From the NCBI GenBank assembly GCA_013398275.1, contig VZSE01014414.1, positions 248,001 to 312,000 of the forward strand: 64,000 bases of DNA, given 5' to 3'. Source of the stretch: Promerops cafer (taxonomy: Eukaryota > Chordata > Aves > Passeriformes > Nectariniidae). Both the position numbers and the translations under genes were made by a program. Positions 47,046 to 59,100 of the stretch are shown one piece after another (within the stretch, counting starts at the first letter, position 1; every line of letters starts with the position of its first letter). The notes under the pieces are model-generated. The model had not been told where the DNA came from. It worked only from the letters and a program-made list of their open reading frames with translations, and did not search any database.

Positions 47046-48964
47046 TACTTATTTACAACTTACAAGACAGTGGTTCTCTTTACATCACAGCTTCTGAGCA
47101 TGATCTTTTTCTTCATTTCACATCCACTATGACATTCTGCAGATCAAAATCAGGATAAATCCATTTCTAGCACATCCTCCATGAACCTTCCTTCCCCGTG
47201 GGGTTCCTGTGGCCTTTGGATGTGACAATTGCTGTAATGCAGTGGTCACCCTCAGAACTCTCCAGTGCTGCCTGAGTAATTATTTAACTTTCTCTCCATC
47301 CACACTGGGTCTCCATGGCAGTTCTACCTCGAGGAGGCTGCGCTGCCAGGGACAACGACACCCAGGAGAGCAAAGGAGTCCTGGGCAGCTCCTAAGGGCA
47401 GCTGCTCTGCAGAGAGAGATTCTGTGGCCACACAAGTGAATAAACCTTCACCCAGGTGAAAGCAGAAGGCCTTTGGGGCTGGGTACTTGCAGTTAACTTC
47501 TGAGGACTGGGTGGATTCTGTCCTGGAAGATGTTTGGGCACAAAGGAGCTGGTCAGGGAGATATGGCTAGGCAGCCATGAGCCAGGCAGGGTGAGCTGGG
47601 AGATTTGGATTCAGACAGATTTTTTCAGCATTTTAGCTGACCTAAAAGCCCTCAAGGCCACAGGTATGGCCACTGGGACATCTTCAAGAGCCAGCCCTGG
47701 CTCCCTGTGCAGTCCATAGGGCAGGTATCTCCAGTGGGACATAAATACATCTCTGTCTGGAGCAAGGGCTGGTCTACCCACTAAAAGGTCACTGGCAGCA
47801 GCTTGTAATTGGCTGCTCACTAGTAATCATCCATACATAGAAAACAAGTTTATATATATTTTTTGTACCAATTAGCAAGCATTCCAAGTCACATGCTGGA
47901 AAACAGACAGGAATCTAGTTCAGGCATCCTGTTAAAATGCTGTCAGCTGTGAGCTCTTTAATATTTTCTCTTCAGCCATCCATAAATATTCAGTGTTCTT
48001 GTCCGGAAGGGCAGCTCTTTTAGACTTAAGGGGGTCTTGACATCCTTAAAATCTGAAATCTGCCAAAAGTACTGGTGAACTTTGTTGCTTCCAGTCCAGG
48101 GGAAAGGTAGGTGTTCAAAGTGCAAGGTCCCCGTTGCAGCAAACTCAGTTCCAGTTTTAATGGGGCAAGCACAAAGTAAAAGCAGGAACAAAAAAATACT
48201 TTTCATGGTCACATTTGGGGTGTGACTACAGGAACATCTGAGCTGCCATTAAAAGGCAGGATCTGTCACACACTTTCTTCTCATTTCCTCTTTCCTGCTG
48301 CCAGTTCTTCTGTCTTCTTTCCTGCTCTGCCTCCCCTTTGTATTGAAGCTTTTGCTTATCAGAGTGCTCTGGTCCTCCTTAGCTTGTTGAACTATATGGA
48401 AAACTGTTCATTATCTTTTTTTTTTGGAAGGAGGGATGGAGGGGAAGGTTCATTTTTTGCCAGGCCAGGGAGTTGTGCTGGCCCTCAGCATCATCCAATG
48501 AGTCAGTAAAATATATACAACATCAGCATGTGACCAGAGATGGCAACAAGAGAAAAATCTGGGGGGTGTGAAATGGGAAATTTACTTTGTCCTGTGCAAT
48601 TTTAACTTCTGATTTGCGGATTTCTTCCCCTGAAACTGTATTTACAGTGAGACTGTGAGACTCCCTTGACTTGCACACAGTGAAGCCTTGGACAAAAGGT
48701 GAGGTTTGCCTTTTCCATCTGCAGGTTCTGATTAGAAAAAGCAGTTTGCCCTCAGAGCAGTAATTGGAACAAATCTCCATGGAGAAGGTAACAGAGCCCT
48801 CAGCAAAAGGACAGCAATTAGTCTCTGATCTTCCTTTGCTTTAGGATGAGGTCACTTCTGAGCACTGATGAAGATATGGACACCACCATCCTTCTATAAA
48901 AAAAAAAAGGCTTGTCCTGATTTGATATTTCATACCAACCAAAAGAAGATGCACATTTTCTTTT

Positions 48965-49070
48965 CTGTTTGCTTTGGGGTTTTTTTTTTTGGTGTGTTTC
49001 ATTGTATGAGTGTGCTTCAGGGGGGTCATTTGCTTTTGTTTGGGTTTTTTGAGGGGTTGTTTTTTTGTCA
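48965..49070 (+). repeat. T/G-rich low-complexity stretch
   Basis: Repeated runs of T (to 12) alternating with runs of G (3 to 6) on the plus strand. It resembles the complement of the AAAC tract at 22,952-23,177, but is less regular. Confidence 0.65.
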
Positions 49071-51039
49071 ATACATCACCAGTTGTCTCCAGATTGGACT
49101 TTGAGCCCTGTCTGCAGGAAGGAGGTGGCATCTGGATCCCAAAGAAAGCTGGAACCCATGACCTTCTGCTCAGGGGGCTGACTCCCAGAGACTTCCTAAA
49201 CACCAACCTTTTTAAAGTAAACTGTAAAGGCTGATTCTTCACACATTTTTTAACCTTTTTCTGTTTCTTTGCACCACATTAAGGAGCCATACCTAGTCCT
49301 ACAATGCTCCGTGGAGTTACACGAGGATTCCCATCCTGGTAAACCAAAGAGACAAAGTCTTTACTCAACAAAGTTCATGTGGAAAGAGAATTTGCTGGTT
49401 TCTCTGTAGAACGGGACTGGTTGCAAGCGCTACCTTGATTTACATGTGCTGTACTCAGACAATCCTTCCTGGAGAATGGGAAGTAAATTCTGATCAGCCT
49501 GATACACTCTCCTTCCTCTCAGATTGGATACCCAGCTCAACAGGAGGAAAAGAATTGGCTTTAAAATTCAGCAGGTTGTTTCTCCTTTTAAATTGGTGAT
49601 TTGGATTCCGGTTTGGAGCATAAGGAAGCATAAATTATAACACAAATGAGAATGTGGGAGACAGTGAAGGAAAATTCTGTATTAAAAAAAAAAAAAAAGC
49701 GGAGAGGGAACAACATTTGGGGAATAAAAAGTAGGGCAGATTTTGAAATATTCTCAAAACCATTTAACACCATCTGTCAGGGGTTTGTGTTGCTAGGGAT
49801 TTATCATCTCCTATCTACAAAATCCTCTGGCTAGTGAAAACAAATTTGGGAAAAGATGATTAAACTTCTCCTACTCTTGGATTCCCAGCTCCACACTGTC
49901 ACCAACCAACTCATCTTCCTTAATGTGCTGGGAGGAGGCATCCTCTGAATCCATGAGCAACTCTAAGGAATGACCAGCAACTTTTAGGAAATCCTAACTA
50001 ATAGTTGCAATAGCATCTCTTTTAACTTGCCACAGCACAGCTTGATTTTGCAGTGCTTACAAAACAACCCCTTCACAGCCCAAGGGTCAGCTGAGCTCTG
50101 AATGATAATGTCCCTGAGGCAGAGAATTGATTTACAGAGGGGAAACAGATGCACAAACCCAAAAGCACTGGTTACAGAAACCTCACAGGCAACCCCCAGG
50201 GGTTTTTTTACTGCACATCCTGGAAGCATTTGGACCAAAACCTACCTTGTATATTTTCAAATCCTGGTGATCTCACTTGGTCTGGAGGTTGCCTTTTCAA
50301 AAGGCCAACTGATGGCAGTCTGAAGTGCTGTTCTAGTTGGAAAATGATGATGTGAGCAAGTGACAGATATTGCAGATGGGTGTAAGGTGCTGGAATGACC
50401 TTATTGACTAGAAATGGTTAAATGCATGCAGATTTCAATTTATTTCAAATAAGCAATAGAGTCAGTTCCTAATTGCTGTAAGACTGCCTTTGGGGGTGAA
50501 CTAGAACATTATTTGCTTCTACTCAGTAGGTTTCCCTGCACTCCTATATGCCTCGGGATAAAACATGAGGTCTCCTTACAGAAGAGCAGAGAAGGAATGA
50601 CGTTTGGGGAATAAAAAGCATTCCATGGAATCCCAGCCCTAACAAGCTGTAGGAGATGTAAAACCCTCCAGGTCTTCTTTATCCACAGACAAGAATGTAG
50701 AGACAGCTACACTAAATATCCCACAGGGGCATTTCTGCAGAATAAAAGGGAAAAAAGGTAATTTGTATTCTTGTACATTTCAATGCAATGGAAAATAATT
50801 AAAAATTAACTGGATGTTACCTTTGTGAAAAGCTTGTTTAAATAATCTAGTTTTAAAAAAAAAAAGTGTTTCAATCATTTTTTACAGACTCTACCATTTA
50901 AGCTATTCTAATAAACTAGTTATTTCTACTCCTCTTTAGGCATTTAGTAGCCTGCTATAAATGTCTTAGAAATGTGCCTGTAGATTGAATGTTGTTCTTG
51001 ATGTCTTTTTTCCTTTCTGAAAGCAAATTATAGACAACA

Positions 51040-51240
51040 TGCAAATGCAATAATCAGAGAGGGTTTTTAAATAAAAGTGTGTGTGCTGAGACAATTAAAT
51101 TGTAATTGTCTGATAACAGAGGCTCCGGAATGCCAACTGAATCCCGGGAAGTGCAATGAAGAGCAATACTGCCATTAATTATTCTGTGTGCTGGGGAGAT
51201 GGGCCACAGTTTGCCAAGGATTGTAGGTTGGTCTGATTAA
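51040..51240. promoter_or_regulatory. Homeodomain palindrome block, enhancer candidate
   Basis: At 51,090-51,110 GACAATTA and its reverse complement TAATTGTC overlap around a short AT centre, giving two opposed TAATTG homeodomain cores. The following 100 bp hold TCCGGAATGCC, ATCCCGGGAAGTGC and CCATTAATTATTC. GGAATGCC resembles a TEAD core and CCGGAA an ETS core. Surviving CpGs and clustered cores suggest a conserved element; function is inferred. Confidence 0.3.
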
Positions 51241-52934
51241 AGTATGCAAAAGGGGTCAGATCCATGCTCTGTGGTGACATCAGTGCTTCCGGGGACTTGT
51301 TTTTAGGGAAAATAAGGCTAAATGTTTGGGATGAGGAGAGCTAGTCAGTAGAAAGGGTCCTAATTTGAGGAAACAGTGAGAATGGAAGTAGGAGACCAAA
51401 AAAAGGAGGGGCACAGCACATGGTGGAGAGGGCTGGTCTAAGAAGAGGTGGAAGTGGGAGTGGGTTTCCATCTCTAGATGAATTAAAGACTCTGGATCTA
51501 ATTTTTATTGATGTTTTCCCCAGCTAATTTGGGTAAGACCTATTCTCAGTGCATGAGTGTACGTCGGTATTTCTGGAGATACCAAGACCTTGCACTCCAG
51601 TCTTGCAGTGTGGCCAGCAGGGCTTTTCTGCCATTTGGAATCTGAATGTGCCATTCTTGGCTCAGCTGAGGTGCTATTTTGACACCAATGCAAAGGATGA
51701 AGTGGTGTGTGTTTGCTTGCCACGAGCCAGACACTCAGTGGCTCATTTTTCCTTCATTCTGTCTCCAAAGCAAAGCTGTGTGTGTATCTGCCAGATCTTC
51801 TTGCTTGGGCATCCCTGCAAATGACAGCTTCAACTCAGCAGCAATGTGGTCTTTGGTCATAGACAGAGCTACAGCAATGACACATCTCCCAAAGATGATG
51901 TTCTGGAGTCCACTCAAGGCAAAAAGAAAAGGCCTCCAGGGTATTTTTGACTCAGGTGTGCAATTTTTTTGAATGCACACCCTGCCTGGGGCAGTGAAAG
52001 ACCACAGCCCTGGACTGGAAAAGGCTTCAACATCTGTGTGCAGGTGAAATAGAACTGTAGCTTATCTAAAATCCAGAAAGTGAAGGTGGACTTTTGCACC
52101 GATTTGTATCCTCACAATGAAACCTGTGGGTCTTTCTTGAGTTAAACCAAAGCAGCCAAACGTTCCCTCTGCAGCATTTTCTTGCTGCAGAGTCAACAGC
52201 AGGCAGCAGACACCTGGATGGCTGCAGGCACCCAAAATACCCATCCCTTTCTCTTCATCCTGCAAATGATCAGAGTGGCATGGCAAAGGGAGAGGAACTG
52301 CATGTTCTGCATGACCACCTCTACACACATCCTAGCAGAATTTGTCCAAAAAGTGAAGGCAAATGAAACAGCTTGTTTATTCTGTTGTTTACAATTTGGA
52401 ATGCTAGTTCCTAGAATCTCTGAATTTGCTGAACTATTACTGAGTGCTGGGCTCTGGGTAGCTGTGTAAACTCACAGGAAAATCACTAAGGATGTTGTTT
52501 TAATCCTGTTGGCTCTGATGGCTCAACCCTATTATCTCTAGAGGGGCTAGAATTTAACCTTGAGTTCAAAAGCCTGAAAGAGTCCTAACCAGATGGATAA
52601 TGAACAGGTAGACAGATTAGTGTCAAAATGGATATAAGCTCTTCTTTAACTTCAAATTGGGCTTTATGAGGAATGTACACCTTAGCAACCCTTTACTCTC
52701 AGAAAGGGAAATGTTTAAATGCTGGCTTTTAAAAATTCATGCAGTGATTCTTGCTGGATGCTGTGTGGATATGAATTTGCTTTTCTTCCTTACAAAGCTT
52801 ACATTCAATTGGGAGAAAGAGATCTAATATTTACATGTGTGAGGATTAACCGATGATGGTGTTTGTGAGGTGAGAAATCTTATTATTGCCACAGAAAGTG
52901 TTTATCAAATGGGCTTGAGTTGAGTTGAGGATTT

Positions 52935-53225
52935 GAAGCTTCCCACAGCTACGAGAACACTGCGTTGCTCAGACGAATGCTTTTCTCTGCGACTGCAAAG
53001 TAACTCTGATTCATATCTGAGTCCATAACTGTGCTTGGAATATGCTCTTTAAATGGGGCTTTCAAGTCCCTCTGCTCACCTTACGGAGATCCACACTTCA
53101 GTGTTGCTCTGACCCAGCTGTGGCAGTGACAAATCAGTTTCCAGGCGCTTAACGGCAGCTCTCAGTATTGGGCCACTGGCAGACAGAGCAGCTGTGGTGC
53201 CTTTAATTCAGAAATAATGACTTCT
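52935..53225. promoter_or_regulatory. CpG-retaining enhancer-like block
   Basis: Seven CpGs (in CTACGAG, CTGCGTT, GACGAAT, CTGCGAC, TTACGGAG, AGGCGCTT, AACGGCAG) occur within about 220 bp of an otherwise CpG-poor stretch, with CAGCTGTGG E-boxes twice and CCTTTAATTCAG. There is no open frame of note. The composition suggests constraint or low germline methylation. Confidence 0.22.
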
Positions 53226-56200
53226 GTCCACTGAAAACTGGATCAATGCACTAAACCCTTTTCACTAAAAATCAGAGGATTTCAGTTACTACCCAGCTAG
53301 GCACGAGCTGCTGACTTCAAAGGCACATCACTAAATACAGAGCTCAAAATGCTCTCCATAATTCTGTCTTCTACCCCACATATGAAGTCTATCTTTGGAA
53401 AAGGGTAAATAAAATCAAGAACAGAAAGACACTGATCACAATAAAAGAAGTCTAAAGTTTCTTTCTCATACAAAACAAGACTTTTGTTTTCCTCTCTCTG
53501 AAGGATGTGCCATAGAAGAAATACCAACAACTGCTTATATGAAGAGATGGAAAATGCAGAAATATAGACTTTCCCTTACACAGGTTTTTCATGATTCAGT
53601 ATTTTTTTGACAGTTTTGGTAACTAAGGAATGGAAAAGTTCTGGGGAGAGGTCCTATCAAAACCATTAAAAATTAGGAAAACATTTCATTTCAAGACTCA
53701 AATTGCTCTTTCTGATAAGGCCTGGTTATATTGTTCTCACTAAACCAGATCAATTATGTCACTCAAAGGCAAACAGGGTTTCTCCTCAACAAAGTAAAGA
53801 TATTTTATAGTAAGTCCTAAAAGCATCTTGGATATTTTGAGGTTTGACCTGTTTCAGGAGCTACACTGTGCCATGATTACCATAATAATTCCCATTATTC
53901 TTCTTCCTGGCCACTCTCTTTTGTTCATGTCTGACCTTCGATTTACATAAAAGGTGGCCATTTTAAAATCATGAGCATTATATTCAAAGTCTGAAGCTCC
54001 ACTCAACAAAAACATCCAAGTCTTTGATGACAAGACAGAAACATCCCTACATGCAGTCCACGTGGTTTCTACAGGAGCTGGGTGAGGAATATCTCTGTGG
54101 ATGTGAGACTAAGTGAATTTCCCAGGGCATCTACAGTCAAGGAGGGATTTGAAGATGGCTATCCCAATGCCAAGCATTCATGGCAATCCTTGGATTTGCC
54201 TTCCTTCTACCCAACTGCATCATCCATGGTAGAAATGGAACATCCTCACTGCACTGGGGGGATTGGACTAACCTGCAAATGAACCCATTTGCCCTTAAAA
54301 CCCCGATCTCTGTCTCTGAAAATGCAAACTTACCTTGAAATTGTCACAGAAACCAAGCCTGGCTGCTGACTCATTTTGCAGTGGGGACCTTTTGAATAAT
54401 TGCTCCCCATACATTTGTGGGGACCTTGAAGCATCTCAGGCCATTGGGTCAGATGGACACAATCACATGTGTGTTGCCTATAAAGGGGCAGATGGAGCTT
54501 CTGTGGCAGTGATCTTATTTCTTGTTAGTGCATAAGAGCCCTCCCAGAAACAGCTCTTCCCAGCAAGTCCACCCATGTGGGAATTCTCAAAGCTTGAGCA
54601 CTGATTTCCTAGATGATCTGATGCAGCATCGTGTCCCTTGTCCCTAATCCACTTGTGCTTTGTTATTTATCTGATGTGCACCTACACAGCCAGCATAAGA
54701 GACTGATATTAGCTGAGAGCTGTAGGTAATCACGGGACAACCCAAACTTAATTAGGATGTATTTGTGTATTCAACTACTCATGTTCAGAAGTTTATGTAA
54801 GATCAAGGCTTAGTATTGTACCCACGGCCTTTATATTCCCTGCAAGGGTAGTAACAAAAAGACAATACTCTTTGTCCAAGTTGCAAGGTTTCTGCCAATA
54901 TTTGCCATCTGGGACACATTCCCTATCTTTGCTCTTGCCTTTGTGTCTGAAGTAGCATCATCTAAATGGCAAGACACGTTGCAGCCACACATGCTTAGTG
55001 TTTGCTACTTGGCTGATGTTCAGACTCCATGGAGAAACACTCATAAAAATTGTCCTGATCAAAGGACAACAGCAACAAAACTTTGCAGATGTGTTAAGGA
55101 CATATCTGGGGCTGGGCAAAGAGTTAAAGTCATTTGAAGGCAGTGTCTTTAATGGATCCATTCTGTGTGGATGCTGGCCGGGATGAATCTGTTTCCATGA
55201 GCACTTTAAAAGTTCAAATGATTCATTTTCTCCTGCTGGAGCACAGTGGGATTATGTCTATGCAGTTGTGTCAAACCTCTGTGGGGAGGTTCTTAGGCTG
55301 AACCTCTCAGTTTCACATTGTTATTTGTCCTGCAGTCCCTGGAAATGCTCCTATAGCTTCATGGAGACCAGGAATTTACTCTGAGACAGCCTGAAAAATT
55401 CTGGGGTGTTCTTAGAGGCCAAAATTTATATCTCTGTTAAAATCAGGTGATTTCCTTTCCTCCTTTGTTCCTGTCTAGCAAGGTCCTTCCTCTCTCGGAG
55501 CAGGGGCAGGTACAAAGGGGACAGACTCCAAATCCCATTGCTCTTCCCAGCACTACAGATGCATTGCCACGCTGCAAAAGTACCAAGAGCAACACAAGGA
55601 GGAATATTGTCAAGAGGAATTAGGTTATTCTGGTCCAGGATATCAGCACTGCAGATGCCACTTAAACTTTGCACTGAACCCTCAGCAGTGAAAAGGATCG
55701 ATGTGATTTACAGCCAACCTCTCCTGCATAAGTTTGCTACAGCAAATCACAGCTGGAGTAATATTAAAGTCAAATAATAAGAATTAATTTTTATAGCATT
55801 GCAATGTTTCATTCCACCTGAAATTCTTCTGAAGTTTATAGCACAATTGTCCAAAAAGCACCTCTTTTAGGGAGATGTTACATTGAGTGTAAAGCAAAAA
55901 ATATTTTTGTGAAAGGCCTCATTGGCTTCCTTTTTGGTTTAGATCATCCCCTGAAAACTGAAATTCCTTGGGAGGTGGCAGCTCTCTCTGGTTCATGTGC
56001 ATTCTGTTTCTAACAAGACAGAGCCTCTAAAACCTTCCACCCAGTGAGGTGAAGTGTCCAGGTAGGTGGATGGTCCACAGGGGAGGAGCAATGGCCATGG
56101 GAGTGCTCTGGTTTGGTGTGGTTGTTACAGCTGGCAATAAGACTTACTGAGAGAGAGGCACACTGTGTCTGCCTTCCAACCCCACTTATTTTATGCTAAA

Positions 56201-56487
56201 CTCTCCTCTCCATTTCCACATTCTTTCCTGACTACTGCTTATGAATCCTACAATCAGAAATTAAGTGAAAACCACAATGAAGCCCATAAAGGCTCATTGA
56301 TGGAATTCAGGTGTTATTTTTGAGGGTGTAGATGTTGAGTGTGGGAAGAGCTGTTCCCTTTCTATCTCTCCTTTTTCTGTGGATATAAAAAAAAAGACAG
56401 AAGTAACATCTCCTACCACCCAGTCCTCACCCATGCTAGATATACTCCATCTTTTCAAAAGCCATCTCATAGCAACTGATGATCCTC

Positions 56488-56661
56488 TTGCTGGCCTGGA
56501 GCAGCATTTCAGGAGCAACTAAAGTGCTTGGGGATGTGTCTGGAGGCAAAGATATTCCTCTGGCCTCTCTTTAAATGAAAACACCATTCATTCACCCACA
56601 TTCCTAATTACCAGCACAATAATTGAAATACTGGAGTAATATATTTGAGGAAGGACAGCAG
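56488..56661 (+). repeat. Left arm of large inverted duplication
   Basis: Pairs with 56,759-56,887. After removing 45 extra bases (56,588-56,632) found only in this arm, 127 bp (from 56,490) align to the reverse complement of the right arm with one mismatch (C at 56,558 opposite A at 56,817). The arm begins GCTGGCCTGGAGCAGCATTT and ends TTGAGGAAGGACAGCAG. It is not a known repeat that I recognise. The near identity implies a recent event or ongoing arm-to-arm conversion. Confidence 0.96.
56588..56632 (+). other. 45-bp segment present in only one palindrome arm
   Basis: The left arm reads ACACCAT, then these 45 bases, then GGAGTAAT. The right arm, in reverse complement, reads ACACCATGGAGTAAT without a gap. 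The segment (TCATTCACCC...GAAATACT) is ordinary AT-rich sequence with no target duplication, so it is more likely lost from the right arm when copied than inserted in the left. Confidence 0.93.
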
Positions 56662-56667
56662 ACATTC

Positions 56668-56730
56668 TGTGATTCAAGATCATCAAGTCCAACCTTTTGC
56701 TCAGCTGTCATTGGCACCAAGTTTTCCACC
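56668..56730 (-). mobile_element. CR1 3' remnant in the palindrome spacer
   Basis: The 97-bp spacer between the arms contains CTGTGATTC, then AAGATCATCAAGTCCAACC, the reverse complement of the CR1 3' block, followed by a diverged stretch (CATTGGCACCAAG). It is present once and not in the arms, so it is the single-copy centre of the inverted duplication. Confidence 0.6.
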
Positions 56731-56758
56731 CCCTGCTTTAATAAAATCACCCTGGCCC

Positions 56759-56887
56759 CTGCTGTCCTTCCTCAAATATATTACTCCATGGTGTTTTCAT
56801 TTAAAGAGAGGCCAGAAGAATATCTTTGCCTCCAGACACATCCCCAAGCACTTTAGTTGCTCCTGAAATGCTGCTCCAGGCCAGCAA
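56759..56887 (-). repeat. Right arm of large inverted duplication
   Basis: Reverse complement of the left arm, 127 bp with one mismatch, lacking the left arm's 45-bp segment. The spacer from the left arm is 97 bp (56,662-56,758). The structure could fold into a long hairpin or extrude as a cruciform. Confidence 0.96.
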
Positions 56888-58849
56888 AAAACCTTCATAA
56901 GAATGAGAGATGGAAGGAGGGGCTCTGGATGCTCTCAGGTGTCATGATCCTGTTGGCAGTGAGGATTCAGGAGCTGTGGGTCAGGGGAAGCCCCTTCTTT
57001 TGTGTCTCCACTGTTCTGTTCTCCCCAGCCCCCTAGACAGGCTGGTGTCTCTAGGGCCAGTTCCCAAGGCTCTTCTCATGAGAGAAACAACAGCACAGAC
57101 CACTGGTGGAGGTTTGGGTGTACTCCTTTCCTCCTCCTCCCAGGTTTAGGCTCTTCACAAGTCTTTTTCCATGTCCCTGATCATTCCAAGGCCCAGACAT
57201 CTTCACACAAAACACACAGGTGTGTGGTTCTGCAGCAAGCTGGGAAGAAGGAAGAGATTGCTGGTGGGATGTTGGATACTGACTTCCACTTAATTTCTGG
57301 GTGTAGGATCCATAAAAAACAGTCAGAAATCACCCCTGCTCTGGAGAGACAGGGCAGAGGACCTGGGAGCAGGCAGGAGACATGACAACTGTGTTGTTGG
57401 CACCCTGGTATTACTTTTACTTGCAAACATTTGGCACTTTTTGCCCTTTTTGGGGGTCTTTCTATGGCTCCTGTTGAAACTGAGTTTCCCCATGGCAGGT
57501 GCTGCCTCTTGTAACTGCAAAGCCCTTGACTGGGTTACATGAACGTCCTCCCACAGCAGCAATCAAGGATCTGCTGCAGAAGTTCAGGATGAGGTTGAGT
57601 TCATGAATTCAGACATCAGGCTTGAGAGGACGTGAGGGTGGCAGAGTAAATGACAGCCTGTGGTGAGTCTGGATGATCAGATGTGCTGAAGAATCAACAC
57701 GAGTGGAGTTTTTACCTTACCTGATTATCTCACCAGCAGCACCACCCACACAAGGTCTCAACTTTTATTCCCAGAAGGGAAGTCACTGCTGGTCCAGGGA
57801 GAAAGTTGTGTCAGTTCCCCTGTCTGTATAAACTGGAGGAATCAGGACTTGACTCCATGAACAAGGTATGAGGCACTGCCTGTGATATCAACCACATCTG
57901 TACTGAAGATTTTACTGCCTGCCCAAATGTCTCACTGCACACAGACACTGTTCCCCTCTGCACATCTTACCTGGGTCTTAGCCTTGAACAAACTTCAGTC
58001 TTCTCCACTCACGGAGGCTGAAACCTGTGGCTGGAAAGATCTGAGTTCTGAGAAAGGCTTTGGGTGGGTGTTGTAAAAACAGACCAACATATGTATTCCC
58101 TTTCTTTAAAGGCTCAAAATCTTAATGGAAACACAGCAGAACAAGAGGCTACAGACAGAGACAACAGTGCTGTGGATGTCAGGCTGATTGAAATGTCTTA
58201 CAGGAATGGGTTTTGACAGCTGATCTTGCTCATCCTTCCCTTGAGATGTGTCGAGCTGGTGAGATGAGAGGTTCTCAGGTGGATAGTAGATGTCGCACAG
58301 TGAGACAGGAGTCACTTCACAGCAACATGCCCGAGGCCATGCCCTGACTGCACACTGACAGCAGAGCTTCTCTGAGCAGCCAGAAACATTTTCCACATCA
58401 TCAGTAATACCAAGATAACCATTAACCGTGTCCAGGTCCTAACCTTGAGAGCAATCAATGTGTCTGTGTCTGTTCCCATGGTCTAACTCCAGGCCTGGCA
58501 TTGATATGGCATATAAGTATTTTGTTCCCCATCACATCTTTGACTGCATTGTTTTCCCCCTTTCCCTGTGTCAAATCAGCTATGCAGTTGTAACCCCTAG
58601 TGGGTCAATCTTCCCTTTTATTTTTGTAAATTATTAAACTCATACTTGTGTCCAGCTCTAGAGTTTAATATTGCTTGAGTGGTAAATGCCCATGAAAATA
58701 GCCAGGCCCCTTCTTTAGATAAGAGCCAGCTGTGAAGTCTGGATGTTGCTCCAAATATCCCCCTAGTTTGGGTCTGTGCCAAACTGGGGATGTGGTATGA
58801 GCTAATCACTCACAGAAATTAGAGGCTGCTCTGAAAGGCAAGTGGTTGT

Positions 58850-59100
58850 TGTGCTGAATGCACGATATTAAGATCTTATCTTGCTTTACAAGCAGACTAA
58901 ACCCAGAATGAATCAATTATGAGATTAGAATTAATCCAATAATCCTCTGTTCTTCTGTGCCTGGAATCAGATGGTGCATCTGTACAGATAGTGTTAGTTA
59001 CGGCAAATGAGATCACCGCTTGTCCCATTTTATTAAAAGCCTTTCCCAAGCGTTAACAGCTCGGGTGAGAGGTTGAAATGAAATTAAATTGCAATCTCTT
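58850..59100. promoter_or_regulatory. K50-homeodomain site cluster, enhancer candidate
   Basis: GATTA at 58,923-58,927 and TAATCC at 58,932-58,937 face each other, with another TAATCC at 58,940-58,945. These are OTX/PITX-type (lysine-50 homeodomain) cores, three within 23 bp. CpGs survive downstream in TTACGGC, CACCGCTT, AAGCGTTAAC and CTCGGGT. There is no coding frame. Function is inferred from motif density. Confidence 0.3.

Larger units (their letters stand above)
47046..56487. other. Non-coding, no gene seen; several motif blocks
   Basis: 9.4 kb of unique sequence without a clear transposon. It includes a T/G-rich low-complexity stretch (48,965-49,070), an A-run (49,683-49,698), a homeodomain palindrome (51,090) and a CpG-retaining block (52,935-53,225). 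An 82-codon minus-strand frame starting at 48,206 has a hydrophobic N-terminus and is discussed among the findings. No exon is supported. Confidence 0.5.

Noticed and set aside
54080..54200. Weak CR1-like resemblance (AAGGAGGGATTTGAAGATGG)
   Set aside because: Only about 20 bp are similar, with no collinear second block or tail.
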